Assembly: GCF_020171285.1 (NCBI RefSeq)
Contig: NZ_JAIUZI010000002.1
Location: forward strand, 186,001-250,000
Reading direction: 5' to 3'
Origin: Seohaeicola saemankumensis
GTDB lineage: Bacteria; Pseudomonadota; Alphaproteobacteria; Rhodobacterales; Rhodobacteraceae
DNA: 64,000 nt
The notes under the pieces are model-generated. The model did no database searches. It saw only the letters and a list, made by a program, of their open reading frames with translations, and was not told the origin of the DNA. Positions 18,089 through 26,787 of the stretch are shown piece by piece; positions within the stretch are counted from its first letter, which is position 1; every line of letters begins with the position of its first letter. Both the position numbers and the translations under genes were made by a program.

Positions 18089-19654
18089 ATGGAACAGGCA
18101 GCAACATCGGGACGCAAGCGGCGCAGCGGCGGGCGCGCGGGTGCGGCGTCCCGGCGCGGGACGGCGGTGATCGAACAGATGCCCTGGCGGCTGCCGGAAA
18201 ACCTCGACCGCCCGACGGAGCCGCTGGACACGGAGGGGGTACAGGCGATCCATGACGGCGCCATGCGCATCCTCGAAGAGATCGGCGTCGCCTTTCTGAA
18301 CCCCGAGGCGCTTGCGCTGTTCCGAAAGTCGGGGTGCAGTGTCGAGGGCGACGTCGTCCGCATGGATCGCGATTTCGTGATGGAAATGGTGGCCAAGGCG
18401 CCGCCAGAGTTCACCATAACCCCGCGCAATACCGACCGGACCCTGAAAATCGGCGGCCGCACGATGCTCTTCGGCAACGTGTCCTCGCCGCCCAACTACT
18501 GGGACATGGAGATCGGACGCAAGGTGTCGGGCACCCGCGAACAATGCCGCAACCTGCTGAAGCTGACGCAGTATTTCAACTGCATCCACTTTGCCGGCGG
18601 CTACCCGGTGGAACCGGTCGACCTGCATCCCGGCATCCGCCACCTCGATGTTCTCTATGACAAGCTGACGCTGACCGACAAGGTGATGCACGCCTATTCG
18701 CTGGGGGCCGAGCGGGTCGAGGACGTGATGGAAATGGTTCGTATCGCGGGCGGGCTCAGCCACGAAGACTTCGATGCGACCCCGCGGATGTATACCAACA
18801 TCAATTCCACCTCGCCGCTGAAACACGACTTTCCGATGATCGACGGCTGCCTGCGTATGGCCCGGCGCGGGCAGGCGGTGGTGGTCACCCCATTCACGCT
18901 CGCGGGTGCGATGGCGCCGGTGACCATGGCCGGCGCCGTGGCGCAGTCGATTGCCGAGGCGCTCTGCGCGATCGCGCTGTTCCAATACGTGGCGCCGGGC
19001 ACGCCCTGCGTGATCGGCACGTTCACCTCGAACGTCGACATGAAATCCGGCGCGCCGGCCTTTGGCACGCCGGAATACATGCGCGCCACCCAGATGACCG
19101 GCCAGATGGCGCGGTTCTACGGGCTGCCGCTGCGGTCCTCGGGAGTCTGCGCCGCCAATGTGCCTGACGGGCAGGCGATGTGGGAAACCTCGAATTCGCT
19201 CTGGGCGGCGGTGCAATCGGGCACCCACATGGTCTACCACGCCGCCGGCTGGCTCGAGGGCGGGCTGATCGCGAGCCCTGAGAAATTCATCATGGACTGC
19301 GAGGTGCTGCAGCAGATCCAGCGCTACATGGAGCCCGAGATCTGGGCCACCACCCCCGACGATATCGCGCTGGAGGCGATCCGGCAGGTTGGTAACGATG
19401 GCCATTTCTTTGGTATCGAGCATACGCAAAATCGTTATATAACAGCATTTTACCAGCCGTTCCTGAGCGACTGGAAAAACTTCGAAGGCTGGGAACTGGC
19501 CGGCGGCGTCTGGACCGCCGAACGCGCGCACATGCGCTTCAAGGAGATCATCGCGCAGTTCGAGGCGCCGCCGCTCGACCCGGCCCTGCGCGAGGAGCTG
19601 GAGGCCTTTGTCGCGCGGCGCAAGGAAGAGGGCGGCGCGCCGACGGATTTCTGA
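18089..19654 (+). CDS. MttB-family (non-pyrrolysine) methyltransferase
   Basis: A 521-residue member of the trimethylamine methyltransferase (MttB, COG5598) family. There is no in-frame amber codon, so it is the non-pyrrolysine type; some such homologs demethylate glycine betaine or other quaternary amines and pass the methyl to a corrinoid protein. Conserved stretches include TNINSTSPLKHD, VTPFTLAGAMAPVT and GIEHTQNRYITAFYQP. The first 25 residues are Arg/Gly-rich and unlike the family. No corrinoid protein or methyltransferase partner is adjacent. Betaine as substrate is inferred from the carnitine genes and DMGDH-like genes elsewhere in the window. Confidence 0.85.
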   Translation: MEQAATSGRKRRSGGRAGAASRRGTAVIEQMPWRLPENLDRPTEPLDTEGVQAIHDGAMRILEEIGVAFLNPEALALFRKSGCSVEGDVVRMDRDFVMEMVAKAPPEFTITPRNTDRTLKIGGRTMLFGNVSSPPNYWDMEIGRKVSGTREQCRNLLKLTQYFNCIHFAGGYPVEPVDLHPGIRHLDVLYDKLTLTDKVMHAYSLGAERVEDVMEMVRIAGGLSHEDFDATPRMYTNINSTSPLKHDFPMIDGCLRMARRGQAVVVTPFTLAGAMAPVTMAGAVAQSIAEALCAIALFQYVAPGTPCVIGTFTSNVDMKSGAPAFGTPEYMRATQMTGQMARFYGLPLRSSGVCAANVPDGQAMWETSNSLWAAVQSGTHMVYHAAGWLEGGLIASPEKFIMDCEVLQQIQRYMEPEIWATTPDDIALEAIRQVGNDGHFFGIEHTQNRYITAFYQPFLSDWKNFEGWELAGGVWTAERAHMRFKEIIAQFEAPPLDPALREELEAFVARRKEEGGAPTDF

Positions 19655-19700
19655 GCCGTTTGTTGGGCCACCTTCTGAACCGCCTTCTGAATCGTGGCGC

Positions 19701-20201
19701 TCAGACCGGCATCTCCATGGTGATCGAGGTCGGGCGGTCGTAGCCGGGGTGCGCGGTCTCGCCGGTTTTGACGAATCCGATGCGGGCAAAGGCCTGGTGC
19801 ACCTCGGTCAGTTCGACCCGCGACTGCAGCTGCAGCCGGAGCAGGCCGCGCGCCCGGGCGCGGTCGGCGGCGATCCCGACCAGCCGCGCGGCCAGACCCA
19901 GCCGGCGATGAGTGCGGTCCACCGCGAGCTTGCCCAGGTACAGGCAATCGTGGCGGGGCGTCAGCACCATGCAAGCCGCTGGCGGATCGCCCAGCGACCA
20001 GACCTCGCCGGTTTCGCAGGACCGCGCCAGATCGTCACGCGTGAGCCGGTGCATCGACGACGGCGGGTCGATGCGCCCGTCCATATAGGCGAACTCGGCC
20101 TGAATCAGTGTCAGGAGATCCGCCAGGGCGGGGGCGTCGGGCCGGTGGCGGCGGGCCGGGAGATCGCCGCCGCGGCAGAGAGGATGTGAGGGGCGGGTCA
20201 T
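19701..20201 (-). CDS. GNAT-family N-acetyltransferase
   Basis: A 166-residue GNAT fold protein. The acetyl-CoA-binding motif is visible as LYLGKLAVDRTHRRLGLAARLV, followed by LRLQLQSRVELTEVHQAFARIGFVKTGE. It has the GNAT order of strands with an N-terminal substrate region. Substrate unknown. It is convergent with the MttB-like gene. Confidence 0.82.
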   Translation of the reverse strand: MTRPSHPLCRGGDLPARRHRPDAPALADLLTLIQAEFAYMDGRIDPPSSMHRLTRDDLARSCETGEVWSLGDPPAACMVLTPRHDCLYLGKLAVDRTHRRLGLAARLVGIAADRARARGLLRLQLQSRVELTEVHQAFARIGFVKTGETAHPGYDRPTSITMEMPV

Positions 20202-20477
20202 GACAGGTCGGCGGGGTGAGAGAGGAGAGGGATCCGGGGGCTCTGCCCCCGCCGCCCCTGGCGGCTCCCCCGGAGTATTTGCCGAAGAGATGAAAGGGAC
20301 GGATGGGGGTGACGGGCGCGGCGGCGGGTGCGGGGATCGGGGAGGTCATGCCGGTATCAGGACATGGGCCTCGGCGAAAGGCAAGCGGCGGGTATTGGTG
20401 CTGGTCGGCGGCGGCACCGGGCGATAGGCTGGCGCGGGAATCCCGATGCGGGAAACCTGATGCGAGGGCAAGGCGTT
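20202..20477. other. Intergenic region with tandem hairpins and recurring motif
   Basis: This gap holds two adjacent perfect hairpins at 20236-20250 and 20251-20265 and then the recurring motif ending near 20295. The remaining 180 bases carry the promoter region of the DUF4153 gene; no coding sequence is supported. Confidence 0.6.
20236..20295 (+). repeat. Recurring intergenic element, copy 2 (two hairpins plus motif)
   Basis: GGGGGC-TCT-GCCCCC and GCCGCC-CCT-GGCGGC stems are followed by CGGAGTATTTGCCGAAGAGA and TGAAA. The layout matches the copy at 47231-47288 in both stems and motif, and the motif alone matches 4681-4700. Confidence 0.65.
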
Positions 20478-22262
20478 ATGTCGGCAGGCAACGACATGCG
20501 GGTGACGATAGACCGGATGGTCATGGCCGTGCTGGGTGGCAGCTCCGGGCTGGCGCTCTGGGCGCTGGGGCAGAGCTGGGACACCGGGCTCCTGCCGCCG
20601 CTGGTTTATCTCGCGCTCTTTGCCTTTGTCGCGATTTATTCCTCGGTGGCACTGGCGCTGGCAGGCCCGGTGCCGCCGGGCCGGGCGCTGGTGGGGGCGC
20701 TGGTGCTGGCGGTGCCGGCGACAGCGCTGGTGGCGCTGGCGGGGATGCGGCACGCGGTGGCGACCGACCTGCTGGGCGATCCGGTGATGCTGGGGGTGAT
20801 CGGGGTGCTGGTGCTGTTTGCCACGCCGTTCCTGTCGGTCTGGCTGTGCCGGCGCGGCAACTGGCTGAGCTATGCGGCGCTGTTCGAGACCGCCTGGACC
20901 ATCGTGATCCGGTTCCTAGCCGCCTGGCTGTTTGTCGCGGGCGTGCTGCTGGTGGCGTTCCTGTCGGACGCGTTGCTGCAACTGGTCGATATCGACGCCA
21001 TCGATCGGCTGATGCGGCGCGACTGGGTGATGTTCACGCTCAGCGGCACCGTGCTGGGGCTGGCGCTGGCGGTGGTTTACGAGCTGCGGGAAACCATATC
21101 GCCCTTTCTGATCCTGCGCCTGCTGCGGCTGCTGGTGCCGGTGCAGCTGGCGGTTGTCGGCGTCTTCCTGCTGGCCTTGCCGCTGCGCGGGCTGTCGGAG
21201 CTGTTTGGCGAGTTCTCCTCGGCGGCGACGCTGATGGGGGCGGCCATCCTCGCCGTCACCCTGATCAGCTCGGCGCTGGAGCGCAATGATGCCGAAGCCG
21301 TGCGGGCGCCGCTGCTGCGCGGCTCGGCGCGGGTTCTGGCGACGCTGGTGCCCGTGCTCGCGGCGCTGTCGGTCTGGGCGGTGGCGCTGCGGGTCCGGCA
21401 ATACGCCTGGACCCCGGACCGGTTGCTGGCGGCCTGCGTGGCGCTGTTTCTGCTGGCATACGGGCTGGGCTATGCCGGCTCGGTCTTGCGCGGGCGTGGC
21501 TGGGCCGGACGGATCCGCCGGGTCAATGTCGCCATGGCGCTGGCGGTGATCGGGGTTTCGGCGCTGTGGCTGACCCCGGCGCTGAATGCCTACCGGATTT
21601 CCGCCAACAGCCAGGTGGCGCGCTACACCGCCGGAACAGCCGATGCCTTTGACCTGCCGTTGTGGGAAATGGCGCATCGCTGGGGCCGGGCGGGGCAGGC
21701 CGGGCTCGACCAGCTGGCGCAGGTGTCGGGCGGCGATACCGGCCCCGCGAGCCTGGCGGCGCGGATCGCGCTGGTCCGGGAGACCACCAGCCGTTATCGC
21801 TATAACCTCGATCTCGATCAGGTCCGCGCGCCGCAGATCGCCGCCGAACTGGCGCATCTGATCTCGGTCCGTCCCGAGGGCGCGCTGACACTGTCGGCGG
21901 CGGATCTGGCCGATCTGCCGCTTTACCGGCTGACCGACTGGATCGAAGGGTGCCAGCGGCTGCTGCCCGACGGGCGGGCGGGCTGCGTTCTGGTGGCCGG
22001 CGGGTTTTCTCCGGCGGTTCCGCCGGAGCGACAGGGCATGCTGCTGTTCCCGGACGGGCGCGGCGGCACGCGGGCCAATCATGTCATGCGGCAGTCCGAC
22101 GGCACCGTTGTGGTGCGCGAGGTCTTTGATCCGATTCAGGGGACCTGGCCGACGCTGCCCGAAGATGCTGTGCGCATGGCGCTGGACGGCGCGTTTTCGG
22201 TACGTCCCAGTGGCGCGCATGCCCTGTTTCTGGGCGACAACATACTGGTGCCGGGAAACTGA
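20478..22262 (+). CDS. DUF4153-type multi-pass membrane protein
   Basis: A 594-residue protein with about twelve hydrophobic segments in residues 1-380 and a soluble C-terminal part. The sequence pattern matches DUF4153 membrane proteins, whose role is not established. The ATG at 20478 has AGGGCAAGG upstream; an in-frame ATG at 20460 is possible. A hairpin at 22260-22281 starts at the stop codon. Confidence 0.7.
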   Translation: MSAGNDMRVTIDRMVMAVLGGSSGLALWALGQSWDTGLLPPLVYLALFAFVAIYSSVALALAGPVPPGRALVGALVLAVPATALVALAGMRHAVATDLLGDPVMLGVIGVLVLFATPFLSVWLCRRGNWLSYAALFETAWTIVIRFLAAWLFVAGVLLVAFLSDALLQLVDIDAIDRLMRRDWVMFTLSGTVLGLALAVVYELRETISPFLILRLLRLLVPVQLAVVGVFLLALPLRGLSELFGEFSSAATLMGAAILAVTLISSALERNDAEAVRAPLLRGSARVLATLVPVLAALSVWAVALRVRQYAWTPDRLLAACVALFLLAYGLGYAGSVLRGRGWAGRIRRVNVAMALAVIGVSALWLTPALNAYRISANSQVARYTAGTADAFDLPLWEMAHRWGRAGQAGLDQLAQVSGGDTGPASLAARIALVRETTSRYRYNLDLDQVRAPQIAAELAHLISVRPEGALTLSAADLADLPLYRLTDWIEGCQRLLPDGRAGCVLVAGGFSPAVPPERQGMLLFPDGRGGTRANHVMRQSDGTVVVREVFDPIQGTWPTLPEDAVRMALDGAFSVRPSGAHALFLGDNILVPGN

Positions 22263-22281
22263 CCCGACGTTTGACGGGTCA
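22260..22281 (+). terminator. Hairpin at the end of the DUF4153 gene
   Basis: Perfect 7-bp arms TGACCCG / CGGGTCA with an 8-base loop, starting in the stop codon. It lacks a clear T-run, so it is a weak intrinsic terminator at best. Confidence 0.4.
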
Positions 22282-22372
22282 ACATGCGGGAAAATAGATG
22301 CAGTTTTATCTGTTGGCGCTTTGTTAAGACGTGCCGCGCGATGCTGTGCCCAAATCGAACAAGAGGCTGGGC

Positions 22373-22984
22373 ATGCATGGGCTGATCAACAGGGCAATTC
22401 AGTCGTTTGTCTGCACCACCTATGGGCAGGCACGCTGGCAACAGGTCACCGCGGCGGCGGGGCTGGGGTTTTCTGAATTCGAGGCGATGCTGATTTACGA
22501 GGATTCCCAGACCACGCGCGTGCTGGATGCGCTGTCCGGGGAACTGGGCCGGCCGCCGGGCGAAATCCTCGAGGATATTGGCACGTTCCTGGTCTCCAAC
22601 CCGCAGATGGAGGCGTTGCGCCGGCTGCTTCGGTTCGGCGGCGTGACCTATGTCGAGTTTCTGCATTCGCTGGATGATCTGCCGGACAGGGCGCGGCTGG
22701 CGGTTTCCGATCTCGATCTGCCGGTGCTGGAACTGCGCGAACATGCCGCCGGGCAGTTTTCGCTGTCGTGCCAGCCCGGCCTGCCGGGGTTCGGTTTTGT
22801 CATGATGGGCATTCTGCGCGCCATGGCGGATGACTACGGCGCGCTGGTGATGCTGGAACACAACGGTGTGGCTTGCACGATACCGGGCTGCGCGACGCAG
22901 GGCTGCGAGGTGATCTCGATCACGCTGATCGAAACCGCCTTTGCCGAGGGCCGGTCCTTTGACCTGGGGGCGCGGGCGGGATGA
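22373..22984 (+). CDS. H-NOX-like protein lacking heme ligands
   Basis: A 203-residue protein with the H-NOX (heme NO-binding) fold signature: it starts MHGLINRAIQSFV, and FLHSLDDLPDRARL aligns with the proximal-histidine helix. At the position of the heme-ligating His (His105 in guanylate cyclase beta1) there is Pro104. The YxSxR heme-propionate motif reads S-L-S-C-Q at residues 130-134, so Tyr and Arg are also lost. Heme binding of the classical kind is therefore unlikely. AAGAGG precedes the ATG at 22373. Its stop overlaps the GGDEF gene start (ATGA), so the two probably form a sensor-output pair, like known H-NOX/diguanylate cyclase pairs. Confidence 0.8.
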   Translation: MHGLINRAIQSFVCTTYGQARWQQVTAAAGLGFSEFEAMLIYEDSQTTRVLDALSGELGRPPGEILEDIGTFLVSNPQMEALRRLLRFGGVTYVEFLHSLDDLPDRARLAVSDLDLPVLELREHAAGQFSLSCQPGLPGFGFVMMGILRAMADDYGALVMLEHNGVACTIPGCATQGCEVISITLIETAFAEGRSFDLGARAG

Positions 22985-24024
22985 GCGGGGCGCAGGATCT
23001 GACCATGGTGCTGGACGGGCTCTGCCCGATGTATGTGCTGCTGGACGACACCGGCCACATCCGCAGCGCCGGGCCGACACTGACCAAGCTGCGCCCGGAC
23101 CAGCCGATTATCGGCCGGCGGTTTCTCGAACTGTTCGAACTGGCGCGGCCGCGGGCGATCACCAACATGGAGGGGCTGCTGGCCGCGGCGGGATCCAAGC
23201 TGCACCTGTCGTTCCGCGATGCCCCGCGTACCGGGTTGAAGGGCGTGATCGTGCCGCTTCCTTCCGGGGCGGTGGTCAACCTGTCCTTTGGAATATCGCT
23301 GTTGGACGCGGTGCAGGACTATGCGCTGACCAGCGCCGATTTCTCGGCCACCGATCTGGCCATCGAACTGCTGTATCTGGTCGAGGCGAAGTCGGCCGCG
23401 ATGGAAGCCTCGCGCAAGCTGAACACCCGGTTGCAGGGCGCCATGATCGCCGCCGAGGAGCAGGCCTTCACCGACACGCTGACCGGTCTCAAGAACCGCC
23501 GCGCGATGGATCATGTGCTGGCGCGGCTGACCACGCGGGGCGGGTCGTTTGCGCTGATGCATCTGGATCTGGACTACTTCAAGGCGGTCAACGACACGAT
23601 GGGCCATGCGGCGGGCGATCATGTCCTGCAGCAGGTCGCGCGCGTCATGGTCGAGGAAACCCGCGACTCCGACACGATCGCGCGCGCGGGCGGCGATGAA
23701 TTCGTCCTGATCCTCGACCGGCTGGGCGACCGGTCCGCCTTGTCGGGCATCGCCACCCGGCTGATCCAGCGGTTGGAGCAGCCGATCTCATTCGAGGGCA
23801 AACCCTGCCGGATCTCGGCCAGCATCGGCATCGTCGCCGTGCCCGGCGACGCCGATGCACAGCCGGCGCAGCTATTGCACCAGGCCGATCAGGCGCTCTA
23901 TGCCGCCAAACACGCCGGGCGCGCCTGCCACCGCTTCTTCGGGCCCGATCTGGTCTCGACCCTTGCTCCGGCGGTTGACGCCGGGCCCCAGACCCGGTCC
24001 CGCGACGCCGCCCCGCCCGGCTAG
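22981..24024 (+). CDS. Diguanylate cyclase with N-terminal sensor-like domain
   Basis: A 347-residue protein. Residues about 10-130 are PAS-like and have no named motif. A helix at about 130-160 leads to a GGDEF domain with GGDEF at residues 237-241 and an intact RxxD I-site (RDSD, 228-231). It should synthesise cyclic di-GMP with product inhibition. No EAL domain follows. The 4-base overlap with the H-NOX-like gene implies co-translation and partnership. Confidence 0.9.
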   Translation: MSGAQDLTMVLDGLCPMYVLLDDTGHIRSAGPTLTKLRPDQPIIGRRFLELFELARPRAITNMEGLLAAAGSKLHLSFRDAPRTGLKGVIVPLPSGAVVNLSFGISLLDAVQDYALTSADFSATDLAIELLYLVEAKSAAMEASRKLNTRLQGAMIAAEEQAFTDTLTGLKNRRAMDHVLARLTTRGGSFALMHLDLDYFKAVNDTMGHAAGDHVLQQVARVMVEETRDSDTIARAGGDEFVLILDRLGDRSALSGIATRLIQRLEQPISFEGKPCRISASIGIVAVPGDADAQPAQLLHQADQALYAAKHAGRACHRFFGPDLVSTLAPAVDAGPQTRSRDAAPPG

Positions 24025-24027
24025 GAC

Positions 24028-24046
24028 CGGTGATGCCAAATCACCG
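24028..24046 (+). terminator. Hairpin after the GGDEF gene
   Basis: Perfect 7-bp arms CGGTGAT / ATCACCG with a 5-base loop begin four bases after the stop at 24022-24024. No T-run follows, so strength is uncertain. Confidence 0.4.
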
Positions 24047-24177
24047 TCAAACCGCTCTGCTGCTTGACATGTAGTGTCGATTTTGGTCCGCTGGACCCAT
24101 CAGTATTCAAGTTGTTCAGCGGTCCTGCCATTGGGGTCTCTGCCACCATCGGTGCAGGTACCAAGCGAGGTTATACG

Positions 24178-25542
24178 ATGTTTTACAGAAATCTTTGCGC
24201 CTCGGCGGTTGCCGCCAGCGTCATTTTCCTTCCCGTGCAACGGGCGCAGGCGGGCGATGCCGCAGCGGCCCTCGGCGGCGCCCTGCTTGGCGGGATCATC
24301 GTCAATGAAATGCACAAGAACAAGCAGCGCAAGCAGACCTATTCGCGCTCGTCCGGGATCTCGTCGGCGCAGCGCGAGGAAAATCGCCAGGTGCAGCGTT
24401 CGCTCAACTTCTTCGGGTATAACGTCGGTTCCGCCGACGGCGCCCTCGGCCGCAGGAGCCGCGCCGGCATTTCCCAGTACCAGGCCGACATGGGCTTTCC
24501 CATCGACGGCTACCTTGATGACCATGAACGCGTGTTCCTGCTCAACAGCCACCAGCGCGCCCTGGCCAGCGCCCATGTCGCGCCCTATGCGCAGGTGGTG
24601 GCGACCCAGGGGCAGGCCGGTCTGCTGCGGGTGTACCGCAACGAACAACTGGGCATCGCCACGCCGCAGGTGCCGCCCACGACCATGACGCAACAGCCGG
24701 GCACCACCCATATGGCGATGGCGCCGGTGCCGGTTCAACCGATGCCGCAAACCATTCCGCAGGCCGTCCCGCAAGCGCTACCGCAGACCGTGCCACAGAC
24801 GGTTTCGGTGCCCGCGCCGACCACGCAGGAACCGGTCGCCGCGCGGGCCGATACCGGTGGCGCACTGCCCAGCTTTTCCTTCGCCGTGCCAAAGGTGACG
24901 GCGGCGGATCTGTGCAACCAGGTCAGCATCCGCACCGCGACCAACGGCGGCCTGACCACGCCCGCCACCCTGACGGACGCGACCTTCGCGCTTAGCGAAC
25001 AATTCTGCCAGCAGCGCACCGCCGCCATCGCCGATACCGCGCGGATCGAGGCGTCGATCCCCAATATGACCCCGGCCCAGGTCGAGGCGCAGTGCCAGGG
25101 GCTGACCCAGGCCATCGCGCCGCAGATCGCCGCCATCACCACGGCGGGGGCCGATCAGGTCATCGCTCAGACCTCGGCCTTCCTGCAAAGCTCGGGCCAG
25201 CCCATCGCGCAGCTGGTGTCGGGCGGCAAGGTCTGCCTCGGGGTGGGGTACCGCACCGGAGACGGCGAAATGGCGCTGGCCTCGGCGGTGCTGGTCACCT
25301 CTGCCGGGCAGCATGGCTATGGCGAGGCGGTCTCGCATCACCTGCGCGAAGGCATCGGTGTCGATCAGCCCGCCGCCGGTCCGGCTGGCGGCTGGATGAA
25401 CCTGGCGCTGGGCGCGGCCGGCAGCGGCGCGCCGGTGCTGGGGCAGACGCCAGAGCGCATCGCGGTGCTGACGGCGGCCTCGGCTACGCCATCCAGTCAG
25501 GCCTCGCTGCCGGTGTTCCCGACCGTACCCGCCAAGAACTGA
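24178..25542 (+). CDS. Exported peptidoglycan-binding-like protein
   Basis: A 454-residue protein with a signal peptide (MFYRNLCASAVAASV..., cut after RAQA). A PG_binding_1-like repeat lies at about residues 70-125 (VQRSLNFFGYNVGSADGALG, then RAGISQYQADMG). A Pro/Gln/Val-rich linker (residues about 165-220) contains repeated PQ-x-VPQ units. The C-terminal part carries conserved-looking Cys residues. It is likely periplasmic and cell-wall associated. The start is the ATG that opens the signal peptide; an open frame further upstream lacks support. Confidence 0.75.
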   Translation: MFYRNLCASAVAASVIFLPVQRAQAGDAAAALGGALLGGIIVNEMHKNKQRKQTYSRSSGISSAQREENRQVQRSLNFFGYNVGSADGALGRRSRAGISQYQADMGFPIDGYLDDHERVFLLNSHQRALASAHVAPYAQVVATQGQAGLLRVYRNEQLGIATPQVPPTTMTQQPGTTHMAMAPVPVQPMPQTIPQAVPQALPQTVPQTVSVPAPTTQEPVAARADTGGALPSFSFAVPKVTAADLCNQVSIRTATNGGLTTPATLTDATFALSEQFCQQRTAAIADTARIEASIPNMTPAQVEAQCQGLTQAIAPQIAAITTAGADQVIAQTSAFLQSSGQPIAQLVSGGKVCLGVGYRTGDGEMALASAVLVTSAGQHGYGEAVSHHLREGIGVDQPAAGPAGGWMNLALGAAGSGAPVLGQTPERIAVLTAASATPSSQASLPVFPTVPAKN

Positions 25543-25561
25543 TACCGCTGGCGCCGCGGGG

Positions 25562-26287
25562 CTAGCCCGGCGGCGCTGCCACGCCCTCTGCCGATCCGAT
25601 CACGCGCGGCCGCAATTCCCGCTCCAGCTTGCGGCGCATGGCGCGTTCGTAATCCTCAAACCCCTGCGCCACTTCTAAAAAAGCGCCCGGTCCATGCAGC
25701 ACTTCGGTGCGGTAAAAGTCGATCAGGCTGATTTCGGCCTCGTAGTCGGCGGCATTCACCACCAGCCCGTTCACCGTGACATCGGCAAAGGGAAACTCGC
25801 GATACGCCGGGCCCGGCCCGAACCCCTCGTTGTTTTCGCCGTCGCCCGCCATGTCCAGCGTGCGGAACAGACAGGCGGGGCCCCGTTGCAGCAACCCGGC
25901 GCCATAGCCCAGCGCGTGTCCCATGGCGGTGGGGAAATCATTGTGGCTGCGTGTCGACCGCCCGATGGTCTGCGCCAGGTCCAGCAGGTCGCCCGGACCG
26001 CGGATCAGACGCCAATCCGCCAGCAGTTCCTGATTATAGCGTCCGCTCCATTCATAGACCGCCACAGCGACGGGCAGGGGGCTCGCGAAAAAGGCGCTCT
26101 GCACCTCCGGAGCGATCAGCGCTGCCGCCATGCCGCCGCGCTGTAACGCGTCCTCGCGCGCATCGACCGAGCTTGACACATCCAGCGCCAGCGCCAGTGC
26201 CAGCCGGCACTCCGCCGCCGCCGCAGTCGTTGCCGCCAACCCGGCACCGGCCAGGCCCAGCGCCAGGCAGCCGGCCCGCCAGATCAC
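25562..26287 (-). CDS. DUF1194 von Willebrand-like exported protein
   Basis: A 241-residue protein with a signal peptide (residues 1-24) and a VWA-like fold whose MIDAS motif is ALDVSSSVD (DxSxS). DMAGDGENNEG supplies further metal-site residues. This is the DUF1194 pattern. The GTG start overlaps the gloA stop (GTGA), so it is downstream in the same unit. Periplasmic; partner unknown. Confidence 0.85.
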   Translation of the reverse strand: MIWRAGCLALGLAGAGLAATTAAAAECRLALALALDVSSSVDAREDALQRGGMAAALIAPEVQSAFFASPLPVAVAVYEWSGRYNQELLADWRLIRGPGDLLDLAQTIGRSTRSHNDFPTAMGHALGYGAGLLQRGPACLFRTLDMAGDGENNEGFGPGPAYREFPFADVTVNGLVVNAADYEAEISLIDFYRTEVLHGPGAFLEVAQGFEDYERAMRRKLERELRPRVIGSAEGVAAPPG

Positions 26288-26712
26288 CAGTGCCCGCTGC
26301 TTTCCATGCTGGCCCAGGGCTCTGCCGGTTCCAGCGGGTCGCCGTTTTGCAGCAATTCGACCGAGATATTGTCAGGCGACCGGACAAAGGCCATGCGCCC
26401 GTCGCGCGGGGGGCGGTTGATGGTCACGCCATTGTCCATAAGGTGCTGGCACATCTCGTAAATATTATCGACGCCATAGGCCAGGTGGCCAAAATGCCGG
26501 CTGTCGCTGGGCAGCCCCTCGTCGCCGTCCCAGTTATAGGTCAGCTCGACCGGGCATTCTTCCTGGCCCGGCGGCGCCATGAACACCAGCGTGAACCGGC
26601 CTGCCTCGCTGTCATAGTGCCGTGTCTTGGTCAGGCCCAGCAGTTCAAAAAAGGCCTGCGATTTCTCCAGATCCTTCACACGCACCATCGTGTGCAGATA
26701 TTTCAGCGCCAT
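26284..26712 (-). CDS. gloA: Lactoylglutathione lyase (glyoxalase I)
   Basis: A 142-residue metal-dependent glyoxalase I that isomerises the methylglyoxal-glutathione hemithioacetal. LHTMVRVKDLEKSQAFFELLGL supplies the first metal His, VELTYNW the Glu, and FGHLAYGVDNIYEMC the second His, while ISVELLQ supplies the last Glu. Full length for the family. Confidence 0.92.
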   Translation of the reverse strand: MALKYLHTMVRVKDLEKSQAFFELLGLTKTRHYDSEAGRFTLVFMAPPGQEECPVELTYNWDGDEGLPSDSRHFGHLAYGVDNIYEMCQHLMDNGVTINRPPRDGRMAFVRSPDNISVELLQNGDPLEPAEPWASMESSGHW

Positions 26713-26787
26713 CAGGGCGGCTCCTTGCTTGGGAAGTCTGTCCGAGACCTTAGCGCAACAGGTCTGGTTGTCGAGAGGCGCGCGGCC

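Noticed and set aside
18089..19654. Pyrrolysine-containing trimethylamine methyltransferase
   Set aside because: The frame has no internal amber codon, so it belongs to the non-pyrrolysine MttB group.
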